Assembly (NCBI RefSeq): GCF_001761485.1
Contig: NC_090772.1
Coordinates: 1,116,001-1,180,000, forward strand
Direction: 5' to 3'
Source: Yarrowia lipolytica
Lineage: Eukaryota > Ascomycota > Dipodascomycetes > Dipodascales
Length of the DNA stretch: 64,000 bases
Shown: piece by piece, positions 11,165-22,286 of the stretch
Layout: every line of letters starts with the position of its first letter
Numbering within the stretch: the first letter of the stretch is position 1
Notes under the pieces: generated by a model
Told to the model about the DNA's origin: nothing
The model's database searches: none
Seen by the model: only the letters and a program-made list of their open reading frames with translations
Program-made: the position numbers and the translations under genes

Positions 11165-12157
11165 ATGGCATCTCTACCTAACAGAAGCACGGTTTCCAAG
11201 GGCAAGTACTCGTTGACGGACTTCTCCATCCAGCGAACGCTTGGAACGGGTTCGTTCGGCCGGGTGCATCTGGTTCGGTCGGTGCACAACAACCGGTACT
11301 ACGCCATCAAGGTGCTGAAAAAGGCGCAGATTGTGAAGATGAAGCAGGTGGAGCACACCAACGACGAGCGGCGGATGCTCAAGCTGGTGGAGCACCCATT
11401 TCTGATCAGAATGTGGGGGACGTTCCAGGACTCCAAAAACCTGTTCATGGTGATGGACTACGTGGAGGGAGGCGAGCTGTTCTCGCTGCTGCGAAAGAGC
11501 CAGCGGTTCCCCAACCCCGTGGCCAAGTTTTATGCGGCAGAAGTCACCCTCGCCCTCGAGTACCTGCACTCCCACAACATCATCTACCGAGACCTCAAGC
11601 CCGAAAACATTTTGCTAGACAAGAACGGTCACATCAAAATCACGGACTTTGGGTTCGCCAAAGAGGTCCGCGACGTGACCTGGACGCTGTGTGGCACGCC
11701 AGATTACATTGCGCCCGAGGTGGTCACCACAAAGGCGTACAACAAGTCTGTGGACTGGTGGTCGCTCGGAATCCTCATTTATGAAATGCTCACCGGCTAC
11801 ACGCCCTTCTACGACCACACGCCCATGAAGACGTATGAGAACATTCTCATGGGTCATGTGCGGTACCCTTCGTACCTGCATCCGGATGTGACTGATTTGC
11901 TGACCAAACTCATCACCAAGGACCTCACCCGACGATATGGTAACCTGCAGGGCGGCCCACAGGACGTGAAGAACCACCCGTGGTTCTCCGAGGTCATTTG
12001 GGAGAAGTTGTTGTCCAAGGATATCGAGACTCCGTATGAGCCTCCCATTCAGAGTGGAGTGGGCGACACGTCGTTGTTTGACAGTTACCCGGAGGAGGAG
12101 CTGGACTATGGAATTGTATGTCCGGACCCGTATGGAAAGTTGTTTGGCGATTTCTAG
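11165..12157 (+). CDS. TPK1: cAMP-dependent protein kinase (PKA) catalytic subunit
   Basis: This is a 330-residue AGC-family Ser/Thr kinase. It phosphorylates substrates in the cAMP pathway when released from the Bcy1 regulatory subunit, in cytosol and nucleus. All kinase landmarks are present: Gly loop GTGSFGRV at residues 27-34, Lys49 in YYAIK, catalytic YRDLKPEN at 141-148, DFG at 161-163, and the PKA activation segment [14 protein letters not shown]. Thr174 there corresponds to the phosphorylated Thr197 of mammalian PKA. The protein ends in LFGDF, close to the PKA C-terminal FxxF hydrophobic motif. The N-terminus is short, without the long Gln-rich extension of some yeast Tpks. The frame is open 27 codons further up but only from a TTG, so ATG 11165 is used. 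In Yarrowia and other yeasts PKA affects dimorphism. Confidence 0.96.
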   Translation: MASLPNRSTVSKGKYSLTDFSIQRTLGTGSFGRVHLVRSVHNNRYYAIKVLKKAQIVKMKQVEHTNDERRMLKLVEHPFLIRMWGTFQDSKNLFMVMDYVEGGELFSLLRKSQRFPNPVAKFYAAEVTLALEYLHSHNIIYRDLKPENILLDKNGHIKITDFGFAKEVRDVTWTLCGTPDYIAPEVVTTKAYNKSVDWWSLGILIYEMLTGYTPFYDHTPMKTYENILMGHVRYPSYLHPDVTDLLTKLITKDLTRRYGNLQGGPQDVKNHPWFSEVIWEKLLSKDIETPYEPPIQSGVGDTSLFDSYPEEELDYGIVCPDPYGKLFGDF

Positions 12158-15100
12158 ACGACCAACAGCCGACGAACGGGAGATTGAATCTGAAGAATGC
12201 AGGTTTACTGTTGATCGACTGTTTGTCGCAGTGGGTCCCACCAGTTGTTGTTAACTCGATGACTGTCTTCCAGGAACTGTATGGAACACGAAGCCGTGAC
12301 TGGTCAGTCTCAACAGCTGGAGCAAAGGTTATGTAAGGAATGTATGTATAGAAGTATTAGGGAGAGGGGGGGGAGTGTTTGGGTCTGATTGCGGTTGTTG
12401 GAAATAGATGTTGGATAGATTCAATTGGGGGAGTATTGTGAGTCAATTGCAACTGTTCGTCCCTTGAGACCGATTCCGAACACATTGATGATGGGCGGGA
12501 TCTGTGACACGACTCCATGGTGTAGTCTGTGACAGTCTGTTGAAGCAACCGTTGTTGTAATGGATACGGGACCGCATGTGTAAGGATCCAGTGTCTGCAA
12601 CCTTCTGGGGAGGAGATCTCCACTTGTCGGACGTGGTTCTGTCCTCATAGAAGGATCCAACCAGGGTTTTCATCGTCGGTTCACGCTCCATTCTCTGGTT
12701 CCTTACTCTGTGGGGACACATCTGTGTATATAAGCGTATCGAGAATCTCACCGGCCACTCCTGGAGATCGAGAGCTCCAGACTCAGTCATATTGTGTCGC
12801 CTAAACTGCACATGTATGCCTGGATAACAAGACCACCAACAGGAATCAGAGCCATCGAAAAAGCGCCGGGAAGAAGTCACTGAACGCAGCAAATCAACAA
12901 TCACGCCATTAATCAGGTTGCACTTGCGAGGACTAAGGTCTTCATAAGGCCACACACACAAGCACACAAGCCAGCGGAGGTCTGGATTGAAACAAGTATG
13001 TTTGTAGCGGTGAATTGGGACGGCCAGTCATCTCATGGACGCTAAATTTATAATAAATATAATGTAGGCACCAGGCTGGTTCTATATTTGTGCCTACAAC
13101 TGCTTCAGTACGTGAGTTAGATTGATATACTCAGTTGGATCAAAATTACTTGAAGATTACTTGAAGAAAAGTTTCCGGGAGAGCAGGGCAGGAGATAATG
13201 GGAAGTCAGAGACGGGCGAAGAGAAATTTACGAATCGAAACATATTCTCCATAATTCCCATCATGACATGATAATTTTTCAATGTCAATGTCGATTTACT
13301 GGAACTTACTCTGAGGTTTTTTTCTTTTTCGTTTTTCATTCTGAAATGTGTAAAATTACTTAGACTTTGTTAAAACTGAACGACAACGTGCGTACAGGGC
13401 CTACCGTGATTGGCGCAGTGGAAGGTCCTGTCTGGTCCGGGTGTTCAATGAGCGTCCTCGTCTTTCCCGTCCTTCGAGGTCCAAATTCTGGTCACATCAG
13501 ACCGAGATGTACGATGTTTGGACCACCAGTTTCTTTCCTCGCTTAAATGATGATAACGATGTATTTTAATCGAATGTATTGAAAAAAAATAGAACAAAAA
13601 AGAAAAAAAATAGAACAAAAAAAAAAAAGAAAAAAAGACTCCGATCGGAGAATCACTCAATTCGTCAAATATGGGTCTGGTTTGAGCAATAAAAATTGGT
13701 CTTATGTATTCATTATCTCATGACTCGAATAACTCGCAATAATCCGCACAAAACCAACTCGATGAATATGAGCCAGAATCACATCATAATTTATCGAGCC
13801 GAATATAATGGGTCCAAAAATCAAATGTCTCTGTATAAATCACCTGGAAGATCTCAACCTGAAACAATAACCAAAGCTTCAAAGAGAAATTTGTCTCATA
13901 GAAACTAGTCTCCACCCCTCTACAAGTAGGAACACTCCAAAATGAGGAACCCTTCCACAGCTCTAGCTCTGGATCACACTGGAACTGACCCTACTCAGGT
14001 TCGGGTCACATGAAGTTCAATCCCTCCAAGCGACATTCACTGACCGCTACCACCACTCTCCCTCTAGTTTCTTACTGACTTGCTCTGAATCTCTTCTGAC
14101 AGGGCTCCTTCCTCACGTGACAAATGCGGTCTGCTGTCATTCCATCGCATATCCTTTCCGTGGCATCGCATCCGACGGTTACATCGTTTCCGGACCCTCT
14201 AATTTAGTGTCTTTTAGCGGTTTTACTAGGGCTATGGGTGAGGGTTTTATGGGAATTTGAAACTGAGCTAAGAGGTGGAGTATTGGGGATATCGACTAAA
14301 TTTTTCTTGACAATACGAAGATACCACTGTGATGAAACGGGAGTCGAAAATACAACCTCATATCTTCATTACTGAACACTCTATAGCTCTCTCAAGTTGA
14401 ACAAAAGCCGGCCATTGGCTTATGAGCTAAACGGCAGCTAAAAAGCGGATTTAAACTGTCTCTATAAACATCAGGCTAGGTTAAACTTGGACTAAAAAGA
14501 TTCTGGGTTGCAGTTGTATGTTTTGAGAAAATTCTGACATTGCTACTTGTAGATGGTGGACAGGGGAGGCGCTAATAGAGGGGTATTTGCGGAGAAGAAG
14601 AAGGTGAGCAAGGGAATAGGCTGGGGACAAACGGAAATACGCCCTGATAGACTTTCAAACCCTCTTCCCCTCAGTTCGAGGAGTTTTTGGTGACATCTGA
14701 CTTCATTTTCAGGCTCCCCATAGCAACTGATTAGCGTCCCTTGGCACATGTCGACAATACGGCAGAGTGGAGAAATCGATTATTTTTAGCCCAGAAAAAT
14801 AGAGAAGCAAGAACACAGCAGGGATGGACGGAATGAGAAAAAATGATGAGATAGGTTTATGTATCTCGAGGATTTCGTACATTATTGTATTTTTACCTGT
14901 ACTATGACGTGAAGTTCATGGTACAGACTGTACTCGTGCTCGTTCTCGTACTCGTACTTACAACCAGTAGAAAGGGAACCTTCAACTTAATCAATAGAAA
15001 TCGAATGGGACCTATAATGTATCCGTTCTCTTCCCCTACCTCACATGACTCACCACACGGAATGTCTTCTCTCCACGTCCAGTATTTGTAACACAAAATC

Positions 15101-16816
15101 AGATTTCAAGAACACTGACCACTTCTTCCACAAATTACTCACCCTCCTCAACTAGTATTAATTAATCTCAACTAACTTCACTAATGCCTCCTCTTTATTA
15201 TTCCTGAGAAATTAAACTTTCCTTATGCAGCGCTTTTTTTTCGCTTAAAAGTCTAATTTTTTTGGTGCTTTGTTTCTCTGCCAAGATTTCGGAACAGCAA
15301 CATGGAGGGCCTGCTGAAAATGGAAATGCCTCTTTTAGACGCACGCATAATGTGGGGACAAACCTTATTTGAGAATAAATAGAGTTTGATAAAATGCTTT
15401 TTCAATTGAGCGCACCACAGACAGAGGATTAATAAAAAAAGGATATATATGAATAAATACGCTTTGCAAAAAAAAAAAAGAAAAGATAAAAAAAAGGTTC
15501 CCAGTAGGATACTTGCTCGGTCACATGATGAGCCGTTCCACCGCCAACGCTCTTACGTGGACACTGAGTGTACGTCGTTTTCCTGTTCCACGTGACACCT
15601 TGGAGGCCCGAGTTTATTTTTTCGAACATAAAATGGAAACGTTATTTGATGCCGTTCATAAACGATGAAACCCTGTGATTTGAGGAGGCACGGTCGTTTT
15701 TAGCATTTTGACCTCAGCATACGGTGCTCCTGGACTCAAGGAGTGTGCTGGGCTTATCCGAATTCTCGTATCGTGCGATATGCGCGAGTTGTGTGCGTTT
15801 TTGCCGGCGGCAAAGTCCCTCTTCAGAACATTTACACACGAACATGACCATTGGGCATCATGAAAGTCTGTCAGAAAAGAATGTACATTTGACTGGAAAC
15901 ATGACAGGCTGTTTTTCGACTGAAACCGGGTCAGACTGGACTGAGACAAGATGGGGCAAAATATATTACGGGAATGTGTTTAGGAGCACTATGCGACCTA
16001 AATGATATATTATACGCCCATTTTGGACCTTGAGAAAGCCGCCATACATTGCACTTTTGGGACAAGTACAATTCAACTAAGCGACAAAGTTGGTTGGACT
16101 TTACAAGCTCCGACACTGCCCATGATGGCCCACTGGCATCGTGTCCGTCCTGACCTCATGTCGGTGTCAATAAGTGGACAAGCCTTAGAATACGTTGCAA
16201 TGTGCGGAAGGGGCCAGCGGGGGGCAAAAGTGGCATCATTCGAGTCGTCGGCGTCTCAGGAGGGCGATTGTATCACGAAAAAGTATGTTCCGTGCATCTG
16301 TCGCCGTTGCGGTGCGAGAAACAGATCCAGAGCGACTCGTCTGCTCTCCCCAGTGTCAGATGACGTTACTGTCAAATGATTTAGTCGATTTTTGCGAATC
16401 TTCTCGATAAGAGTTGTTTGCGAGACATGTCTCGAATGGCGCCTTGATGGAGGGGTTTATTGCAGCACGCGGAGAAACTCTACGAGCTAGATGAAAACAT
16501 ATTGTTGATAAACTAGGCCATTTCGAGACGAATGCACTATTCGGATTTCAGATTCCGTTTCCGTAGCGCGTTCTATAGCCGGTATTCCAGGCCCACATAA
16601 ACGCAAAAATTAGCTCCATTTGTTGGGGTTTCTTAATTAGACTTGTTCAAGGTTACAGTTGAGGAGACGGCGTGGGTTTGGACCTGGATATCGAACACCC
16701 GGAGGCGGCTAGTGAGTCTGAAACCCTCTGGGCGGTTAACGGGCGACATTTGGGGGGAGGTGACGGACAAGTCCAGTTTGTGCAATTGTCGTAGTAACCC
16801 AGATATCTGACGAGTG

Positions 16817-16889
16817 GTTGAAAAAACGAGTAGCTGAAAAAACGAGAAGCTGAAAAAACGAGAAGCTGAAAAAACGAGTAGCTGAAAAG
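16817..16889. repeat. 16-base tandem repeat
   Basis: Four full copies of GCTGAAAAAACGAGWA plus a partial fifth. The first copy has GTTG. It lies inside the gene-poor block. Confidence 0.85.
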
Positions 16890-19800
16890 AATCCAACTGA
16901 TGCGAATAGCATAGGACTCCTCCTGTAATTAGATGCGTTAGACTGGCGCATGTCTGTTATCGTAGTTTGTGTATATGTAAATTGGTTTAATTCACCACAA
17001 GCCCGAAACAACACTATTACTCATGTTCACTGATGATGTATAACATGTATAAATGGTCGTTCATTTTTGCCAGAAACTGTGACCTGCATTGGAGAGCTGC
17101 ACGGGAGTTGGAAAGGCGGGCCAGAAGAGGAATTACTGGTTTCAGAAGGTATAAAATGTTTCTATATGTATGAAACAAGATACCCCCACACCGAACCATA
17201 AGAACAGACATAACTGGGGAAGCTGAGAATGAATTGTGACAGATTTACAACAGGAGAAGTCGTCTCGTCACGCCGATTAAAATGACACCATAATGGCCTG
17301 TGTCGAACAATGGAATCATCCACCAAATATCCCTCCCCCACCTCTCTGTCCTCGTATAACGCACATTTATGGCCCTTACGAGATGACAGCGCGTTAGAAA
17401 TGCTTGCTAATCGTCTAGCCCGGCAAAATGTCCACAACCGGCGTCGTCCCGGACACTATTCGCACGCGTCACGTGACTCTGACAGAAAGAATCAGCCCAT
17501 GGTGTGGAAGTTCGATTAGGACATGGGGGGATGCCAGTAGTCGGGCTTGTGTTGTCGGAAAAGAACGGCCCGTGTCTTCTGAGAGCACGTACTGGTCAGT
17601 CACAGGAGGGTCACGTGATTGTACGAATGAAGTGCTGCGATGCCGATATCGTGTTGGTCACTGTTCGCCAACTCGTTTGCCAATCTCCCACCAACATCTG
17701 TTTCATGTCCATGTACTTGGCATGCCAACCAATTAGTTACACCTAAAACGCATGCATAGGTTGACGGAGTCCGAGCCCGAGAGTTTGGAGGTCGCGATAT
17801 CTCGGGTTTTTGAATGGCACCAAACCGAGTCCAGGAGACCCGGGTCTTTGCAGGACAAAGAGCTCCAAATCCCAGACCCTTTTTCTCAGCCCTACGGTTG
17901 GCTTTCCGCTGCCAGGGGATGATCCTCCAAGCAGTGTTGTAACGTTTTCCGTTAGACTTTTTTCATGTCTGGGAGTGTTACAAAACCTGACATATTCTTA
18001 CCCACTGGAACTTTGAGGTTTGGGTTGCATCATCCTGAGAGTTTAATGTAAGCCGCTTGATGTAAGTTACAGTAACGAACCATAAAAAAGTGTGTTTCCA
18101 GGGAGACATGAAAAATAAGGAGAAAAAGTGGAAGTGCATTTATGGAAGCAATCCACAATTAATGATGTTGGTCTGGTCTGGAAAGGGAACATTATGGGCA
18201 TGGCCGAACACGGCACCAGCGGATTAGACAAACCATCCCAAAGTCTGAGCAACCTGAAGTTTCAGTCTCTGACGTCGCCAGCTGAAATGCCGCAAGCTGA
18301 AGCCACTTCCTTTATCTCCCTCATCCCATCACTCCTCCCATCACTCATCCCACCACTCCCTCAATCATTGTCTCCGGGCCGTAATTGCTCGTGCGTTTCT
18401 GTCGATGCCTCCTTTTTGTGCTTCTATTTTGGGTCGAGATAAACTGCCGAGTTTAAGTAACCTTGTTGACAGTTCAACTGCAAAGGTGCATGCCCCCCTC
18501 AATGCTCCGCCCACCATACGAGCCCTTACCCTGGCACCAGATGCGTTGTCTGACAGCTGTTAGGTCCAGGTGCTCATTTAGCGTGCTCTCTGTTGAGCAA
18601 ACTCTAAATAAGCACTCACCCAAACACTTGACAAAGACACGTTGCAGTAGCTTGTTGTGACGTAAAGTGACGTTGGTGGCCCACAGGAGGTGGCAAAATC
18701 GCCCGGCGCACTAACCACAGTCCCCTCAACCAAATAAAATGGGCAGCTGGATTTGCGATGACCGATCGTGTGCTGTGTACGCCATAGGCCTGCTCCAGCC
18801 GGCCGGCGTCGTGTCGGCCGGCTCGGCTCTCGACCTCCCCGTTCCGCACCGCAGCAAAATAAAAGAAGGGCTGCCATCAGCTGCAAAAGAACGGTTGCAG
18901 CTGCAGTCTTCTGCAGCAGACGCTGCAGCGTCGGAAATAAGTCTTGTCTCACGTGATTGAAACTCTGATTGTGCCGTGGGGGACATGCATAATGAAGGTG
19001 GTGACAGTGGTGATGTAATGGGTGAGTGACTTGAGGCTGACAAGAGAGTGACTTAATGAGACTAGCGGAAATGCCGACTTTGGACAGAGGAGCGGGCTTA
19101 GGTCGATTTGACGTGTGGCGTGCATTATCGCAGTTTGGCGTGGCACATATTTGACAGGTGGTGGTATATAACCGAGGAGGTGAAGGTGCGGGGACCATAA
19201 CCATAAGTCATCAGTGCGATAGGCCCTGTCGACAACAGAGCCGCTGTGCTAAGAATGGGGTTTTCAATGGTGGTTGGAAGTCAAAGTGCAGTGACTGGCA
19301 ATCGAAGTGTAACGACTGAGATCACAGTGTTCTGAAGACATTTGTGCGAATAGGTTTTTGAGAACACTGAGGTTGCTGACGGTAAATATGACAATATGCT
19401 GGCTGCTCTCGAAGGTCAGGACGAGTTGCTCGATCTAGAACACGATCTTTGTGGTGGTTGCTGGGGTGAACTCGGTAGTCTTCAGGGGTGAATACAGATA
19501 GGTGACGGAAGAGATTTGACAAGGTGGGTTTGTGGGCTGGAAGGTATCGTTTCTGTGGCTCTGTTTTAGTATCATACTGCGTCGTGGCAGGAAGTTGAGG
19601 CTGTAGCTCGCTACTCTTACTCACGGGCTGTACCAAGAGTGGTGTCAGTGGGTGATAGGACAACGTGGTGATATCAGGAGTGATGATGGTGTTACTTAGT
19701 GGTATCAGTTTGTTAGTGGGGGAATTACATGACGGAATTTAGAGGTGTTGACGACAGGAAGAGTGAGAACGATAGGAAGGACGAGGGTGACAGGAAGAGT

Positions 19801-20016
19801 AGGTATGAACGGAACGATCGTGGAGGTTCCAGATGGTCAATCTGGTCAGGGCATGTTAGTGGGAGGTCGAGAATCGTTTTTTTTGGTCAATCGGGTCGGA
19901 TGGCCTCATGGAGAGTACGGTATTATGGTACATGGTGGAACATTGTCGAAAGGTATGTACAGGAGTTGCAGTTTAAGACTGAGATGGTGATATATTAAGA
20001 AGATGGAGATGAAAAG

Positions 20017-20018
<2 letters not shown>

Positions 20019-20051
<33 letters not shown>
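20019..20051. repeat. Run of 33 adenines
   Basis: An uninterrupted A run followed by CCAAAACCAAAAC words. It could be a simple homopolymer or the tail of an old retroposed sequence, but no coding body or target-site duplication was seen. Confidence 0.8.
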
Positions 20052-20053
<2 letters not shown>

Positions 20054-21636
20054 AAAACCAAAACAAAACACATTTAAAAGGCGATGAATGGAGATGGATC
20101 TAAACCCTCGAGGAGAAGAAATGGAGACAATTGAAGAGGGTGGTATGTTGGAATGAAAGTGGAGAGGATTGAAACAAGTTGGATCGGTTGCGATAAGAAA
20201 CATGGATAGTACGTTATTGAGCCTTTCTAGGGTCAGACAGCAGCGTGAGAAGTATCAAGTCTTCATCTTCATCACTGCTGAATCCGCACAGGCGAAGCCT
20301 CAGACAAGTCTCTGATCAATCAGAAGGTCATCTCAAGTCGTCGAAGTTTTGTGTCAAGTAGTCATCTCATCCAGCCACTGCGATGATACAAGCTGAAAAC
20401 ATGACTCTTCTAGTCACTCATTCGCCAACTAACTTGACAACAGACCACACAACGTCCTTTGCCTCCCTCCGTGTCTCCCCCTTCAACAGCCGTCAAGCAC
20501 TTGTCCGTGATATCCAGAGATCAATACATGGTCTTGGCTACATGTCATAAATCCGATCTATGTCCAGTCCACGTTTCCGGCTGGACCTCCACCTTCCATC
20601 TGCTCTTGGCACCGCTGCGACCTACCCGGTCCATCATGTACGATCCTGTCGTTTCTTTTTTTCTGTCCCATGACATCACATCGCTCTCTCTCTCCCTCAC
20701 TCTCGGTACAACCGCCCGTAAAAATATGCCCACCTTGCCCCCACGAGATTTCCATTACATGATGCAGGTGCAGCAGCGACGGTGAGCTTTGTGGTCCAAG
20801 CGAGGTTGGCTTTGGGGTCCGCTTCTCTGCAAATGCTCATTTTTCCGCCGCATGCGAAACCCGAACCCACCCGCTTGGACGCCAACCCCTAGAGGTCCCA
20901 TCTCTCAGATATCTTTTATCTCGCCTGATGTGTCCCATCTCTCATTTGGCCTTTTTGTCCCCTTTTTTTACATTTTTTTTACACTTGCTTTACAGTTTGA
21001 CCCCAACAATCATGGTTGAACTCTAACTGTACGTTAACCATGAGACGAAAAGAAGGAGAAATGAACCAAAAATAAAATAGACAAAATGTGGACGGAGTGT
21101 GCAATTTGAAATAAAAAGGGGCATTTTCCGGACCTAACAATATTGTAAGACATGTAGAATTCCCCAGACCATCCCTCTCCCCAGACTCCCCTCCCAGTTC
21201 ACAGATAGATAGATAAACAATGCAACACCGCAGTGCAAGTTCACGCAAGTACAGCAGTCTGATCCACAGCGGGAAAATTGTCAGTCCTCTCTCCGGACAT
21301 ATTGTCAGTCCTCTCCTTGTCATAACCTGACTATCATCAAGACCCACAAGATCCACAAGTTCATGTCCACATCCACATGGTTTATTTTTTGATTCATCAT
21401 CTACAGTTACCCTAACCACCGCATTGCATACACTGTGAATATTCCGCAAACTTAACCTAAACACTAAATGGAACTCTGTTAAAAACAAAGACAATTTAAG
21501 ATTATACTCATATTGGGAATGCTAGTTTAAATTGTCTGCATCAAGACATTGGCCGATATTTATACTCTGGCACCTCCCGCCCAAATCCCACTCTCTCACC
21601 CAACACTACAACTACGCTTTTTCTTCAAGCAACGCT

Positions 21637-22173
21637 CACGTGGCCCCCCTGCAGTCACGTGCCCTACAATCTTTCAGTGATTTAATCGCTAAACCCCGGT
21701 GGAGTCTGTCAACAAATTTTTCGTCAAATCGGCCCGTGCTAGATTTGGCTAATCATTACAACAACCGCTAGTCACGTGAGAGTTTTTTTTAAGTAACTAT
21801 CACGTGAGCGGATCTCGAGAGTAACTGTCTGTCAACCCCTTAAAACGACATTACTCTTGCCTTCTGACCAGTTGCATTTGCCAACTTACCCAAGAGCATT
21901 TCAACTGACTGTCAACCCGATCAGCAAATACTTTTAACTGCCTGTCTGATTACACACAACACTTTAGAGCACGTTCCAGTGTCACACTTTGGTGCCTCAT
22001 TTCATCAGTGACACAACGCCCCAGTGTCCACGCTCTTCTGTGTTACATTCGGTTCTAATCTTGCGCCTCGATCTAACACATCGTCAGTTCGATTCTCGTA
22101 AGGGATTTATCCAAACCCTCAAAAAATCAGTTTAGTCACGTGTTGCCAACTCGCCCGAGTGCTCCTTCACGTG
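21637..22173. promoter_or_regulatory. Cluster of six CACGTG sites upstream of the WOPR gene
   Basis: CACGTG occurs at 21637, 21656, 21773, 21801, 22137 and 22168, all within 650 bases of the ATG at 22287; chance expectation for this length is about 0.13. CACGTG is the E-box bound by bHLH factors such as Cbf1. Binding here is inferred only from the motif. Confidence 0.55.
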
Positions 22174-22286
22174 TCATATCGGTATTTCTATTTTCAACCG
22201 CTTTTCTTTCGTCTAGCAACCAATTTTCATTTTCGTATTCTAAAGGAAGTGATTCATTAGTTCCCAAGACACAAATCAAGCTCGTC

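Larger units (their letters stand above)
12158..22286. other. About 10 kb without a convincing gene, upstream of the WOPR regulator
   Basis: Only short frames occur, many without ATG and none with a recognisable domain. The longest, minus strand 18578-19204 (208 residues), is low-complexity and probably chance. A purine-rich ATG frame at 19729-19998 encodes DRKS-type repeats but has no other support. The block holds A/T tracts near 13590-13640 and 15470-15495, a 16-base tandem repeat at 16817, a CTCC/ATCC-rich tract at about 18325-18370, a 33-A run at 20019-20051, and a CACGTG cluster at 21637-22173. Most of it is plausibly extended regulatory DNA or unannotated non-coding transcription for the gene at 22287. 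No RNA gene was recognised. Confidence 0.55.

Noticed and set aside
11413-12241. Other-frame ORFs over the PKA gene
   Set aside because: Shadows of a strongly conserved kinase reading frame.
13395-13490. tRNA-like box A (TGGCGCAGTGG) and a weak box B
   Set aside because: No acceptor or anticodon stem can be paired; at best a degraded Pol III promoter-like sequence.
14640-14750. tRNA-like words on the minus strand (GGTTTGAAAGTC)
   Set aside because: No matching acceptor stem and no convincing anticodon arm.
18578-19204. 208-codon minus frame in the gene-poor block
   Set aside because: Pro/Ser/Cys-rich, no domain, no conserved-looking segment; length attainable by chance in GC-balanced DNA.
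20019-20051. A-run as the tail of a LINE or processed copy
   Set aside because: No reverse-transcriptase coding remnant or target-site duplication seen beside it.
22080-22105. GTTCGATTC box-B-like word
   Set aside because: No T-stem pairing and no upstream box A; not a tRNA.
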